A DNA stretch of 64,000 nt from MedAcidi-G1 sp002294285. Lineage in GTDB: Bacteria > Actinomycetota > Acidimicrobiia > Acidimicrobiales > MedAcidi-G1. The notes beneath the pieces were generated by a model. That model saw nothing but the letters and a program-made list of their open reading frames with translations, ran no database searches and had not been told where the DNA came from. The stretch is from NCBI GenBank assembly GCA_963999645.1, contig CAXEUY010000006.1, positions 1 through 64,000 on the forward strand. The letters are read 5' to 3'. The translations under genes were made by a program, and so were the position numbers. Positions 51,138-59,854 of the stretch are shown here, one piece after another (the first letter of the stretch is position 1; the number at the start of each line of letters is the position of its first letter).

Positions 51138-51887
51138 ATGCCAACACTAATTCTCCTCCGACACGGACAAAGTCAATGGAACAAGAAAAATCTCTTCACG
51201 GGTTGGTATGACTGTGATTTAACAGATTTAGGTGAAAAAGAAGCCCTTGAAGCCGGAAAACTTCTTCTTAAAGCTGATTTAATACCAGATGTAATACATA
51301 GTTCTTTACAAAAAAGGGCTATAAGGACAGCTCAATTAGTAAATCAGTGTTTTAAAAATGAAGCGTCAATTAACCAAGATTGGCGTCTTAACGAAAGGCA
51401 TTACGGAAACCTTACAGGCATGAACAAAAAAGAAGCCAAAGAGATATTCGGTGAGGAAAGGATCCAAAAGTGGAGAAGAGGATATCGCACTCCACCTCCT
51501 CCAATAAGCGACGACAACAAATTTAACCCAAATAACGATGACCTATATGCAGAGATTCCCGAGAAATCTATTCCGTTAAGTGAATGTTTAGCTGATGTTG
51601 TTGAACGGTTGATTCCTTACTGGGAATCCAAAATTGTTCCTGATCTTAAATCCGGAAAAAAAGTTCTTGTCGCTGCACATGGAAACAGTCTTCGAGCACT
51701 TTGTAAACACCTTGATGAAATCGGAGATAATGAAATTGCACAACTAAACATTCCGACAGGTGTGCCTTTCGTATATGAACTTGATGACAGGCTCAATCCA
51801 AAAATCAAAAAACCTGTCCTAGAAAGAGCAGTCGACCCCGGATCTGCTCTTTTAAAAGCAGATTTGGTAAAGAAACAGGTCCATTAG
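51138..51887 (+). CDS. gpmA: 2,3-bisphosphoglycerate-dependent phosphoglycerate mutase
   Basis: Interconverts 3- and 2-phosphoglycerate in glycolysis. The 249-residue protein has the catalytic LILLRHGQSQWN near the start (phosphohistidine His9), LNERHYGNLTGMNK near residue 85, RRGYRTPPPP and AAHGNSLRALCKHLDEI with the second His. An upstream TTG at 51096 opens the frame, but the ATG at 51138 (MPTLILLRHG) is the normal family start. It is divergent from dnaK; the 155 bp between 50941 and 51095 carry the two promoters. Confidence 0.96.
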   Translation: MPTLILLRHGQSQWNKKNLFTGWYDCDLTDLGEKEALEAGKLLLKADLIPDVIHSSLQKRAIRTAQLVNQCFKNEASINQDWRLNERHYGNLTGMNKKEAKEIFGEERIQKWRRGYRTPPPPISDDNKFNPNNDDLYAEIPEKSIPLSECLADVVERLIPYWESKIVPDLKSGKKVLVAAHGNSLRALCKHLDEIGDNEIAQLNIPTGVPFVYELDDRLNPKIKKPVLERAVDPGSALLKADLVKKQVH

Positions 51888-51922
51888 TAAATGTTCAAAG
51901 AATCAATGTAAATCTTCTATTA

Positions 51923-51954
51923 TTTCTAGAATTGCTAGATAGTTTTTCTAGAAT
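51923..51954. promoter_or_regulatory. Two 10-bp TTTCTAGAAT repeats exactly 22 bp apart upstream of the etfD-like gene
   Basis: TTTCTAGAAT occurs at 51923-51932 and 51945-51954, each with a palindromic core TTCTAGAA. The 22-bp spacing puts both on the same face of the helix. The pair lies 76-107 bp before the start at 52030, a typical operator position. Confidence 0.5.
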
Positions 51955-52029
51955 AAAGCAAATATAAAAGTTGCGCTTAATTGCTAAAAAATTATGTAGC
52001 AGCCAGATATACGATAGGGTCCTCGATTA

Positions 52030-54276
52030 ATGAAAAAACCCAGCATGCGACCACATCATGCAATTATTGGACTAGGTGTACTAATTGCACTTTTCACAGC
52101 TGCATCTGGGGTTTTAGCTTCAATTGCTAAATTCCATGACGATTCTCCGATTACAAGAGAGGTCTTCGAGAACGTACCAGGGTCGATAAAATTTGCTTTT
52201 TATCTAGTAATCCCTCTGGTCCTTATTTACGGTTCTGTTCTTTTCGCTAACAGGGTTAAAAACTGGGAGCGCGGAACTCCAGATAACCGCTCAACAAACA
52301 AATCAAACGCCAAGTCTCGCTTTTCAGACTTTAGATCTGGCGTCTACATGAAAACTCTGTTACGCGATCCCGCTGCCGGTGTAATGCATTCATTGATGTA
52401 CTTTCCTTTTCTTATCCTTCTGGCGGTTACGACAGTTCTAGAAATTAATCATCAACTTCCAGAAAGTTTGAAGTTTTTACATGGAGACGTTTACCGCGCA
52501 TATACGGCCGTTGGTGATATCGCAGGTGTTCTATTTTTAATCGGTGTCGTGTGGGCTTTACTCAGACGCTATGGTCCGAAACGATTTCGCCCTTACCGGA
52601 TTCGAATAAAATCAAAACCTGAACACGCAGTTGTATTACTAATCTTTTTAGCAATAGGTGTAACCGGTTTTGGAGCAGAAGCTTTCCGTATCGCCCTTGT
52701 TGAACCAACCGCTAGGAGTGCAGAAACGTGGTCAGTAATCGGTTACCCACTAGCAAAAATAATTGACAGGTCAGAGTCATTAGCAAACAACGCGCATGGT
52801 TGGCACCAATTTTGGTGGATCTCACACGTAGTTTCATTTATTGCATTTCTAGCGCTTCTGCCAATAACCATGATTCGACACATGTTTACTTCCCCTTTAA
52901 ACATGTACCTAAAAGATCGAGATCGACCTAAAGGTGCAATGAAACCATTACCTGACCTTATGGAAACCGAATTAGAATCTTTCGGTGCTTCTGTAATTGA
53001 GGATTTTACATGGAAGCAACTGCTCGATACCGACTCTTGCACTATGTGCGGAAGGTGCACAAGCGTTTGTCCTGCTCACGCGACAGGAAAACCTCTAGAC
53101 CCTCGCGAAATAGTTCTAAAAACAGGAGAAGTAATGGCCGCAACAGGCGACCCAGTTGTTTCACCACCGCTTGGATTAGATGCAGAAATTTCAATTTCAG
53201 CCGAATCAATGTTTGAAAGAGTTACACCCGAAGAGCTTTGGGCGTGCACATCTTGTAAAGCCTGTGACGAGATTTGTCCGGTAAATATAGAAATTCTTGA
53301 CAAAATTTTAGACATGCGCCGATACCTGTCTCTAATGGAGTCGAATTTTCCAACAGAATTGGGAAATGCATATAGATCAATGGAAAATTCTGGTAACCCA
53401 TGGGGATTATCACAAGGGTCTCGCACGGAATGGGCAGATGACCTAGAGGGGGTAAAGATTATTGAAGGTGGTGAACCACTTGAAAGTGAGTTTCTCTACT
53501 GGGTTGGCTGTGCAGGTTCTTTTGACGACAAAAATAAGAAAGTTTCAAGAGCAATGGCTCAGCTGTTGAGTTTAGCAAATGTATCTTTCTCGATTCTTGG
53601 ACCTTCTGAAATGTGCACAGGTGATCCAGCAAGAAGATCTGGAAACGAATATATTTTTCAAATGCTTGCAGCTCAAAACATAGAAACTCTTAATTCAATG
53701 GGAGTGAAAAAAATCATCACACAGTGCCCCCACTGCTTTAACACACTAGGAAATGAATATCCACAACTCGGAGGGCATTACGAAGTAATACACCATTCTC
53801 AATTACTCGAATGGCTTATCGAACAAGGGAAGCTTGACATGTCAAATGCCGAGTTAAACGAAAGGCTTGTCTACCACGATTCATGCTATTTGGGACGCCA
53901 TAATGATGTTTATCAAGCTCCCAGAAAAGTAGTTGCAAGCATTGGTGGTCTTGAGGTGGTTGAAGCAGAGCGCCAAGGAACAAAAGGGATGTGTTGTGGC
54001 GCTGGCGGCGGAAGAATGTGGATGGAAGAAAATACTGGCAAAAACATAAATGTTGAAAGGTCACAAGAACTTCTTGCAACTGGAGCTGACAGAATAGCTA
54101 CAGCTTGTCCATTCTGTTTCGTAATGATTGACGATGGAGTTAAAGGTGAAGGGGTCGATGAAGATGAAGTCAAAGTCGGAGACATAGCTATACATCTTTT
54201 AGAAGCTCTTCAATCAAAAGATAGTCAAGATAAACATTTAGAAACCGTTTCTGAAGGAAACGAGGAAAGCTCTTAA
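52030..54276 (+). CDS. etfD: EtfD-like membrane Fe-S oxidoreductase (ETF:quinone oxidoreductase)
   Basis: A 748-residue protein with three parts: an N-terminal membrane cytochrome b-like/NarI-like domain with about six helices (1-300), two [4Fe-4S] motifs (CTMCGRCTSVCPAH at Cys337, 340, 343, 347, and CTSCKACDEICPV at Cys406, 409, 412, 416), and two CCG domains (GCAGSF...CTGDPARRSGNE; CPHCFNTLG, YHDSCYLGRHN, MCCGAGGGRMWMEE). This is the architecture of mycobacterial EtfD (Rv0338c), which passes beta-oxidation electrons from ETF to menaquinone. The acyl-CoA dehydrogenases at 36-38 kb would feed it. The stop shares a TTAA with the convergent dcd gene. Confidence 0.9.
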   Translation: MKKPSMRPHHAIIGLGVLIALFTAASGVLASIAKFHDDSPITREVFENVPGSIKFAFYLVIPLVLIYGSVLFANRVKNWERGTPDNRSTNKSNAKSRFSDFRSGVYMKTLLRDPAAGVMHSLMYFPFLILLAVTTVLEINHQLPESLKFLHGDVYRAYTAVGDIAGVLFLIGVVWALLRRYGPKRFRPYRIRIKSKPEHAVVLLIFLAIGVTGFGAEAFRIALVEPTARSAETWSVIGYPLAKIIDRSESLANNAHGWHQFWWISHVVSFIAFLALLPITMIRHMFTSPLNMYLKDRDRPKGAMKPLPDLMETELESFGASVIEDFTWKQLLDTDSCTMCGRCTSVCPAHATGKPLDPREIVLKTGEVMAATGDPVVSPPLGLDAEISISAESMFERVTPEELWACTSCKACDEICPVNIEILDKILDMRRYLSLMESNFPTELGNAYRSMENSGNPWGLSQGSRTEWADDLEGVKIIEGGEPLESEFLYWVGCAGSFDDKNKKVSRAMAQLLSLANVSFSILGPSEMCTGDPARRSGNEYIFQMLAAQNIETLNSMGVKKIITQCPHCFNTLGNEYPQLGGHYEVIHHSQLLEWLIEQGKLDMSNAELNERLVYHDSCYLGRHNDVYQAPRKVVASIGGLEVVEAERQGTKGMCCGAGGGRMWMEENTGKNINVERSQELLATGADRIATACPFCFVMIDDGVKGEGVDEDEVKVGDIAIHLLEALQSKDSQDKHLETVSEGNEESS

Positions 54277-54833
54277 AAGTTTTCCCAATATCTACTTGCC
54301 TTTGGCCCTTCTTGTCCTTTATATTTCGAACCAAGCTCCGACGCCCCGTATGGTCTCTCAGCTGGAGTTGTCATCTGAACAAAAGAAATTTGTCCGATCT
54401 TCATTCCGGGATAAAGAGTTATAGGCAAATTCGACACATTCGAAAGTTCTAAAGTCAATTGTCCGTCCCACCCGGCATCAACATAACCAGCAGTTGAATG
54501 GATTAGTAGCCCTAAACGTCCCAAACTTGACTTTCCTTCGAGCCGCGCTACCAAGTCTTCTGGCACAGCTACCCTTTCTGAAGTCGAACCTAAAACAAAC
54601 TCACCTGGATGAAGCATAAATGGGTCATCGTCACTCGATGAAACTTCCTGAGTCAAATTAGATAAATCTTTTCTGACATCTATATGACCTAAAGTGTGAT
54701 TTTTGAAAACCAGAAAACGATGATCTAAATGAAGATCCACCGAAGATGGCTGTAAACATTCTTTATCAAAAGGTTCAATTATGATTCTTCCATCATTAAT
54801 TGCCTCTAAAATCGATCTGTCGGAGAGAATCAT
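54273..54833 (-). CDS. dcd: dCTP deaminase
   Basis: Deaminates dCTP to dUTP (or directly to dUMP in bifunctional actinobacterial forms). The 186-residue protein has the trimeric-dUTPase fold features LQPSSVDLHLDHRF, HPGEFVLGSTSERVAVPEDL, RLEGKSSLGRLGLLIHSTAGYVDAGWDG with catalytic Glu and the conserved Ser/Arg, and the C-terminal SKYKGQEGPKASRYWENF. Length fits the DCD-DUT group, but a separate dut gene exists at 17.6 kb. It is convergent with the etfD-like gene and overlaps it by 4 bp. Confidence 0.96.
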   Translation of the reverse strand: MILSDRSILEAINDGRIIIEPFDKECLQPSSVDLHLDHRFLVFKNHTLGHIDVRKDLSNLTQEVSSSDDDPFMLHPGEFVLGSTSERVAVPEDLVARLEGKSSLGRLGLLIHSTAGYVDAGWDGQLTLELSNVSNLPITLYPGMKIGQISFVQMTTPAERPYGASELGSKYKGQEGPKASRYWENF

Positions 54834-54863
54834 GATTAGCGCAATGAACCGTGGATTTGAAAA

Positions 54864-55442
54864 TTAATCATTACTCTTCCATGGATTTTTGATAAAAAAA
54901 TCCCTAATAAGTGGTTCATAATACTCCAGAGGGTTGGACTTATATGAAGGGTCAAAGGCTGGAGAGTCATATTCGGAACAAAACTCCTCACAATAGTGAT
55001 AATGCTCACTTCCTTTAAATGCATCTCTAGCGTTACGATCACCCCCCAGATGATGCCAGAAATAATAGCCTTGAAAGACTCCATGATTTTCAACCATCCA
55101 GTGATTAGCAGAAGAAACAAAAGGTTTTAGTATTGCTGCTGCTACGTCCGGATGATTATAAGGCGTCAAAACATCTCCAATGTCATGTAATAAAGCACAA
55201 ATAATATACTCATCGTCGCGGCCATCTCTTTCAGCTCTAGTTGCAGTCTGAACACTGTGTTCTAGTCGATCTACTGGAAATCCTCCATAATCATTTCGCA
55301 GTAACTCAAGTTGTTCAAGAATTCGTCCGGGCAGCGCTGCTTCTAATTCGCCTCGCTGAGACATAATTAAGTGCCAATCTTCCTTTGTGGAATCAGCAAA
55401 CGAAGTGAAACTAGCTCTTGGTAGCTGTTCAATTTCCTCCAT
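54864..55442 (-). CDS. HD-domain protein, possible diiron oxygenase-like
   Basis: A 192-residue all-helical HD-superfamily protein. The candidate metal ligands in order are His in RLEHSVQTATRAE, His-Asp in ALLHDIGDV, His in NHPDVAAAILKP, and His in VENHGVFQGYY. The four-His, two-Asp set with the DEYIICALLHD block resembles the MIOX/PhnZ branch of HD proteins, which bind two irons and act as oxygenases, more than phosphohydrolases. The specific reaction is unknown. GGAGG lies 4 nt before the ATG at 55442, so the frame's TTG at 55460 is rejected. It is 30 bp downstream-oriented from dcd on the same strand. Confidence 0.8.
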   Translation of the reverse strand: MEEIEQLPRASFTSFADSTKEDWHLIMSQRGELEAALPGRILEQLELLRNDYGGFPVDRLEHSVQTATRAERDGRDDEYIICALLHDIGDVLTPYNHPDVAAAILKPFVSSANHWMVENHGVFQGYYFWHHLGGDRNARDAFKGSEHYHYCEEFCSEYDSPAFDPSYKSNPLEYYEPLIRDFFIKNPWKSND

Positions 55443-55550
55443 ATTGCCTCCAAAGCTCAAATAAAAATCGTAGGTCAGAAACTTTTAAAATGCTTACTGA
55501 ACGGTTTATATTTTAAGATATTTTAAACTTCAGAATTAAACATTATTTGG

Positions 55551-55572
55551 TTTCGATTATGAGATTTCGATT
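55551..55572. promoter_or_regulatory. Direct repeats TTTCGATT, 14 bp apart, upstream of the proline-racemase-family gene
   Basis: TTTCGATT occurs at 55551-55558 and 55565-55572, 62 bp before the ATG at 55634. Function unknown; it may be an operator or chance in AT-rich DNA. Confidence 0.25.
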
Positions 55573-55633
55573 CTGTAAGTCAGTCACACTATATTTGTAT
55601 GTTCTGAGACTAAGTTAAAAAATAGGTTTCCTC

Positions 55634-56620
55634 ATGTCCTTTGATTTAGAAGCAAATATTGAAAGTTGTGACTACCACACAGCTGGAGAACCTTTCAGAA
55701 TCGTTGACGTTGGCCCAATGGAAGGTGAAACTGTTATTGATCGTCGTTCTTGGGCTGAAAAAAACCTCGATAACCTTCGCAAGTTCTTGGTTCAAGAACC
55801 TAGGGGGCATGCAGATATGTATGGAGGTTTTATCGTTCCCCCTGATGATGCAAATGGAGATTTTGGGGTCGTTTTCTTCCATTCTGATGGCTTCAGCACA
55901 GCATGCGGACATGGAACTATTGCTGTAGTTACATGGGCAATAGACAGTGGTCTAATCAAATCAAAATCGGATGTAATCGAAGTGGTTGTAGACGTACCTT
56001 CTGGAAGGCTATTCACAAAAGCCAAAATATTGGACGGAAAAGTTGAAAGCGTTAGTTTTGAGAATGTTCCTTCTTTCGTTACTGCAAAAGATTTGGAAAT
56101 AGATACAAAATTTGGCCCTATAACTCTCGACATTTCTTTTGGAGGAGCCTTCTATGCTTCAATCTCAACTGATCAATTAAATTTAGAACCAACTTCTGAA
56201 CATTTGAATGAGTTAATTGAAATAAGCAGAGAAATAAAAGCAGAAAATCTAGAATTTGCTGAACACCCTTCTGATGAAAGACTTTCAGGAATATATGGTT
56301 CGATCTTCTATGAGACTTTAGAAGAAGTACCTCTGCATCAGCGCAATGTGACCGTTTTTGGTGATGGACAAGTGGATCGTTCACCATGTGGTTCTGGCAC
56401 CTCCGCTCGTCTTGCGCTGTTATATGAGGAAAAACAAATAAAACTTGGTCAACCTTTTTTAAACTCTGGAATTGCCGGAGGAGTTTTCAAAGGACAGGTA
56501 ATCGAAGAAAAAGAAGACACTGTTATTACATCAGTAGAAGGCTCAGCTTATTGTTGTAGTAAGAACTCTTTCGAACTAGATCCTCGTGATCCAATTGGTC
56601 TTGGATTTAACCTCAGATGA
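55634..56620 (+). CDS. Proline racemase family enzyme (hydroxyproline epimerase/dehydratase-like)
   Basis: A 328-residue protein of the proline racemase superfamily. Both catalytic cysteines are present: Cys91 (STACGHGTIAV) and Cys252 (DRSPCGSGTSAR). Dehydratases acting on trans-3-hydroxyproline usually have Thr at the second position, so two cysteines point to a racemase or epimerase of proline or 4-hydroxyproline. The ADMYGGF block and GVVFFHSDGFSTACGHG, however, recall the dehydratase group. It overlaps the next gene by 4 bp (ATGA). The pairing with an ornithine cyclodeaminase-family gene fits a hydroxyproline/proline catabolic step. Confidence 0.88.
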   Translation: MSFDLEANIESCDYHTAGEPFRIVDVGPMEGETVIDRRSWAEKNLDNLRKFLVQEPRGHADMYGGFIVPPDDANGDFGVVFFHSDGFSTACGHGTIAVVTWAIDSGLIKSKSDVIEVVVDVPSGRLFTKAKILDGKVESVSFENVPSFVTAKDLEIDTKFGPITLDISFGGAFYASISTDQLNLEPTSEHLNELIEISREIKAENLEFAEHPSDERLSGIYGSIFYETLEEVPLHQRNVTVFGDGQVDRSPCGSGTSARLALLYEEKQIKLGQPFLNSGIAGGVFKGQVIEEKEDTVITSVEGSAYCCSKNSFELDPRDPIGLGFNLR

Positions 56621-57540
56621 AAAAAATCCCTCACTTTTCAGCAGACGAAATTTTTGCATTTGGAATACAAAAGACAATTTCTGCTTTAAAAACTATTACT
56701 AGAACAGACAACTCACCCATTCCCAGAGAACACATTCCTTTAGGTGAGGGAGAAGATTTTCTTCTCATGCCAGCAGTTTCTTCAACAGGTCTAGGAATAA
56801 AACTAGTTACCGTGATGGCTGAAAATCCTAATCTTGGTCTCCCTTTAGTTCACGGCTTCTATCTGTACTGCGACAAAAAAACTGGCGTGCCGAAAGCAAC
56901 TTTTGATGGCTCAGCTTTAACAACACTTCGAACACCAGCAGCTTCAGCAGTTGCAACAGAAATACTCGCATCGAAAAATGTAGAAACTCTAGGCATTTTT
57001 GGAACGGGAGTTCAAGCACGCGGTCATATAGAAGCAATGCTTTCAGTTCGTCCAAGTATCAAGAAAATTTTGATTTGTGGACGATCTCCAGATTCATCAA
57101 ATGAATTTATTGAGACACTGGGCATAGAAGGGTATGAGATTTATACCGGATCACCCGAAGAAACAGCATCGTGCAATTTAATCTGTGCTTGCACTAGCTC
57201 AAAAACGGCGGTAATCCCAACTGAATCAGTAAAGCCGGGTACTCATTTAAACTTAATTGGATCTTTTTCCGAAGCACAAAAAGAAGCTGACATAGGTCTT
57301 ATCAAAACTGCTGAAATTTACGTAGACCATAAAAAAGCAGCCAAAGAAGAAGCTGGCGAACTTATAAATGCAGAGCGGGAAAGCACTTGGTCTTTTGAAA
57401 ACATCAAAGGTGATTTCTTAGATTTAATTAGTGGCAACGTCATAAGAACTGACCCAGAAGCTATAACACTGTTTAAATCAGTTGGACTTGCCATTTGGGA
57501 CCTAATAGTGGCAGAAATGATCTTTAGCGACTCAAATTAA
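56617..57540 (+). CDS. Ornithine cyclodeaminase/mu-crystallin family protein, possible pyrroline-2-carboxylate reductase
   Basis: A 307-residue Rossmann enzyme with TLGIFGTGVQARGHIEAM (NAD(P)-binding, about 124-141), TLRTPAASAVATEILAS and HLNLIGSFSEAQKEAD. Members include ornithine cyclodeaminase, alanine dehydrogenase-like and delta1-pyrroline-2-carboxylate reductases. The tight coupling with a proline-racemase-family gene (ATGA overlap) makes the pyrroline-2-carboxylate reductase role attractive, since the dehydratase product is that imine. This is inference from context; the substrate is unproven. Confidence 0.88.
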   Translation: MKKIPHFSADEIFAFGIQKTISALKTITRTDNSPIPREHIPLGEGEDFLLMPAVSSTGLGIKLVTVMAENPNLGLPLVHGFYLYCDKKTGVPKATFDGSALTTLRTPAASAVATEILASKNVETLGIFGTGVQARGHIEAMLSVRPSIKKILICGRSPDSSNEFIETLGIEGYEIYTGSPEETASCNLICACTSSKTAVIPTESVKPGTHLNLIGSFSEAQKEADIGLIKTAEIYVDHKKAAKEEAGELINAERESTWSFENIKGDFLDLISGNVIRTDPEAITLFKSVGLAIWDLIVAEMIFSDSN

Positions 57541-57616
57541 ATTAATAAAAAAGCTTCCCACTGTGCTTCATAAGCTGTGACGTGAAAAAATGTCACTCTA
57601 TGGAGATAGCTGAAAA

Positions 57617-59854
57617 ATGAAAAAAGGATCTTCAAGTTATTCAGATTCTCAAGAAAATGAAGAAAATAAACTCTCTTCATTAACAGCTGTAGTAATAGAC
57701 GAAGAAGAACGAAGAGAGTCAAAAAAAAGAGAGTCGGAGATAATTTTCCCGGACGATCTTCTTCCGGGCGTAAAATCAGAAGGAATTAGTTTAAAAAAGG
57801 GTCTCCGATTAGGCGGGGGAGCTGCAACATTTTTTACTCTTGCGCTGCTATCGGGTTTGGAAGAACTACAAACTGCAGCGATTAATGTTTTAGCCCCGGA
57901 CATCAGAGATACTTTTGGCGTAAGCGATGGAACAATTACATTCATAGCAAGTTCTTCAGCTGCCTTTGTAGTTTTAGGTTCACTGCCTATGGGATGGATG
58001 GCAGACCGCTTAAAAAGAATCCCAATAATAGGCTGGGCTAGTTCAATTTTTGCTGGAATGGTTTTCCTTTCAGGACTGGCAGTTAACGCGTTCATGTTCT
58101 TCTGGGCGAGGTTTGGTGTTGGAATTGCAAAAGCAAGCACAATTCCTGTTCATAGTTCTGTAATTGCAGACACTTACCCAATCGGCATCCGAGGAAGACT
58201 TGGCTCTTTAACTGGAATTATTAATAACGGATTAAGAGTTGTAAGCCCAGTCCTCGTGGGCGCAATCGCTCTTATCGCAGATGGCTCAGATGGAATAAAT
58301 GGCTGGAGATGGTGCTACTACTTATTAGGAATCCCAGTTGTAATCGTCGCTTTGTATTCATTTTTCTTAAAGGAACCCGAAAGAGGTAAGTGGGAAAAAA
58401 CCGATGTTCTTGGAGAGTCATTTATTGAAAATAAACCCCTCCCAATTTCAATGGAAGCAGCATTTGCACGTTTGCTGCAAATAAAAACAGTTAAAACTGT
58501 TGTTGTTGCTTTTAGCGCACTTGGTTTCGGGTTATTTACAGCGCCTGTTTTAGAAAATCTGTTTCTTGAAGATGAATTTGGACTAGATGCTTTTGAAAGG
58601 GGAATCAGTGGAACGGCTGGAGGTGTATTCGCTGTTATAGCTCTTATTTGGGTAGGTCCGAAATTTGACCGCCTTTGGCGTGAAAACCCAACGCGAACTC
58701 TCCATCTAATTGGTTTAGGAATTGCTCTAGCAGGTTTACTTAAACCAATTCAATTTTTCATGCCAAATGTAGCTTTATTTGTAGTAACAGGAGTTCCAAG
58801 TTTGATCCTCCTTACGGCCTCTTTCGCGATGGTAAGCCCAATCCTTCAGGCTATTATTCCCTACCGTTTACGAGGCAGCGGTTCAGCATTGGTTACCCTT
58901 TACATTTTTTTCATTGGAGCAACAGGTGGGGGTTTAATTTCTCTCCTTTTCACAGACACATGGGGTCCACGAGTCACTGTGATAGTCCTTACTCTGCCAT
59001 CTTCAATAATTGGTGGTTGGATAATGTACAGAGGAGCAAAATTCTTAAGAAACGATCTTTCTCTAAACGTTCAAGAACTATTCGAAGAACAAGAAGAGCA
59101 ACGCCGAAGGTCAAATACAAATGAAAAAGTGCCCGCTTTACATGTGAACAACGTCGATTTTTCTTATGGTTCGGTTCAAATTCTCTTTGATATTTCTCTT
59201 GAAGTGGAAAAAGGTGAGACACTTGCACTTTTAGGTACGAATGGTGCTGGTAAATCTACTCTTCTTCGAGTTATCAGTGGTCTCGGCGTTCCTAAAAGAG
59301 GTGTTATAAGACTCAATGGGCAAACAATCACTTATGCTTCACCAGAAAGAAGAGCAAAACTCGGCATTCAACAACTTCCAGGGGGTGCTGGAGTTTTCAG
59401 TGACATGACAGTGCAACAAAATCTAATAATGGGTGCTTTTATCCATAAAGCAAACAAAGAAGACGTTCAGCAAAGAATAGACAACGTTTTCCAACTTTTT
59501 CCAGAACTAAAAAATCTAAGAAAACAAAAAGCTGGATCATTGTCAGGCGGTCAACAACAAATGTTGTCACTCGGACGTGTTTTACTTCATGAGCCAGAAA
59601 TTTTACTGATTGACGAGTTGTCTTTGGGTCTTGCCCCAACCGTTGTACAAGACCTTTTAAACATTATCGAAAGACTTCAAGACAAAGGTCAAACAATGAT
59701 TGTCGTAGAGCAGTCTTTAAACATCGCGCTTTCAATCGCTGATAGGGCAATTTTCTTGGAAAAAGGGCAAGTACGTTTCGAAGGTTCAGCACACGAACTG
59801 TCACAACGTGACGATTTAGCCCGCGCTGTTTTCCTAGGTGATGAGGGAGGGTAA
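57617..59854 (+). CDS. MFS permease fused to a branched-chain-type ABC ATPase (LivF-like)
   Basis: A 745-residue fusion. Residues about 55-485 are an MFS permease with about 12 helices (GWMADRLKRIPIIG as motif A). A charged linker (about 488-505, EEQEEQRRR) leads to an ABC ATPase like LivF: Walker A GTNGAGKST near 539, signature LSGGQQQ near 641, Walker B ILLIDELSLG near 661, and the VEQSLNIALSIADRAIFLEKG end. The ATPase would serve the adjacent LivHMG fusion, while the MFS part is a second transport module. The next start follows the stop immediately. This is an unusual domain pairing; the frame shows no break at the junction. Confidence 0.9.
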   Translation: MKKGSSSYSDSQENEENKLSSLTAVVIDEEERRESKKRESEIIFPDDLLPGVKSEGISLKKGLRLGGGAATFFTLALLSGLEELQTAAINVLAPDIRDTFGVSDGTITFIASSSAAFVVLGSLPMGWMADRLKRIPIIGWASSIFAGMVFLSGLAVNAFMFFWARFGVGIAKASTIPVHSSVIADTYPIGIRGRLGSLTGIINNGLRVVSPVLVGAIALIADGSDGINGWRWCYYLLGIPVVIVALYSFFLKEPERGKWEKTDVLGESFIENKPLPISMEAAFARLLQIKTVKTVVVAFSALGFGLFTAPVLENLFLEDEFGLDAFERGISGTAGGVFAVIALIWVGPKFDRLWRENPTRTLHLIGLGIALAGLLKPIQFFMPNVALFVVTGVPSLILLTASFAMVSPILQAIIPYRLRGSGSALVTLYIFFIGATGGGLISLLFTDTWGPRVTVIVLTLPSSIIGGWIMYRGAKFLRNDLSLNVQELFEEQEEQRRRSNTNEKVPALHVNNVDFSYGSVQILFDISLEVEKGETLALLGTNGAGKSTLLRVISGLGVPKRGVIRLNGQTITYASPERRAKLGIQQLPGGAGVFSDMTVQQNLIMGAFIHKANKEDVQQRIDNVFQLFPELKNLRKQKAGSLSGGQQQMLSLGRVLLHEPEILLIDELSLGLAPTVVQDLLNIIERLQDKGQTMIVVEQSLNIALSIADRAIFLEKGQVRFEGSAHELSQRDDLARAVFLGDEGG

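Noticed and set aside
54836..55120. 94-residue minus-strand frame inside the HD gene
   Set aside because: It lies in another frame over a better-supported gene with conserved metal ligands.
57569..57600. GTGAC/GTCAC inverted repeat before the MFS-ABC fusion gene
   Set aside because: The arms are only five bases and occur in AT-rich DNA, so chance is likely.
57617..59854. MFS and ABC halves as two genes joined by a sequencing error
   Set aside because: The reading frame runs smoothly through a charged linker with no internal start and ribosome site of note; I treat it as a real fusion.
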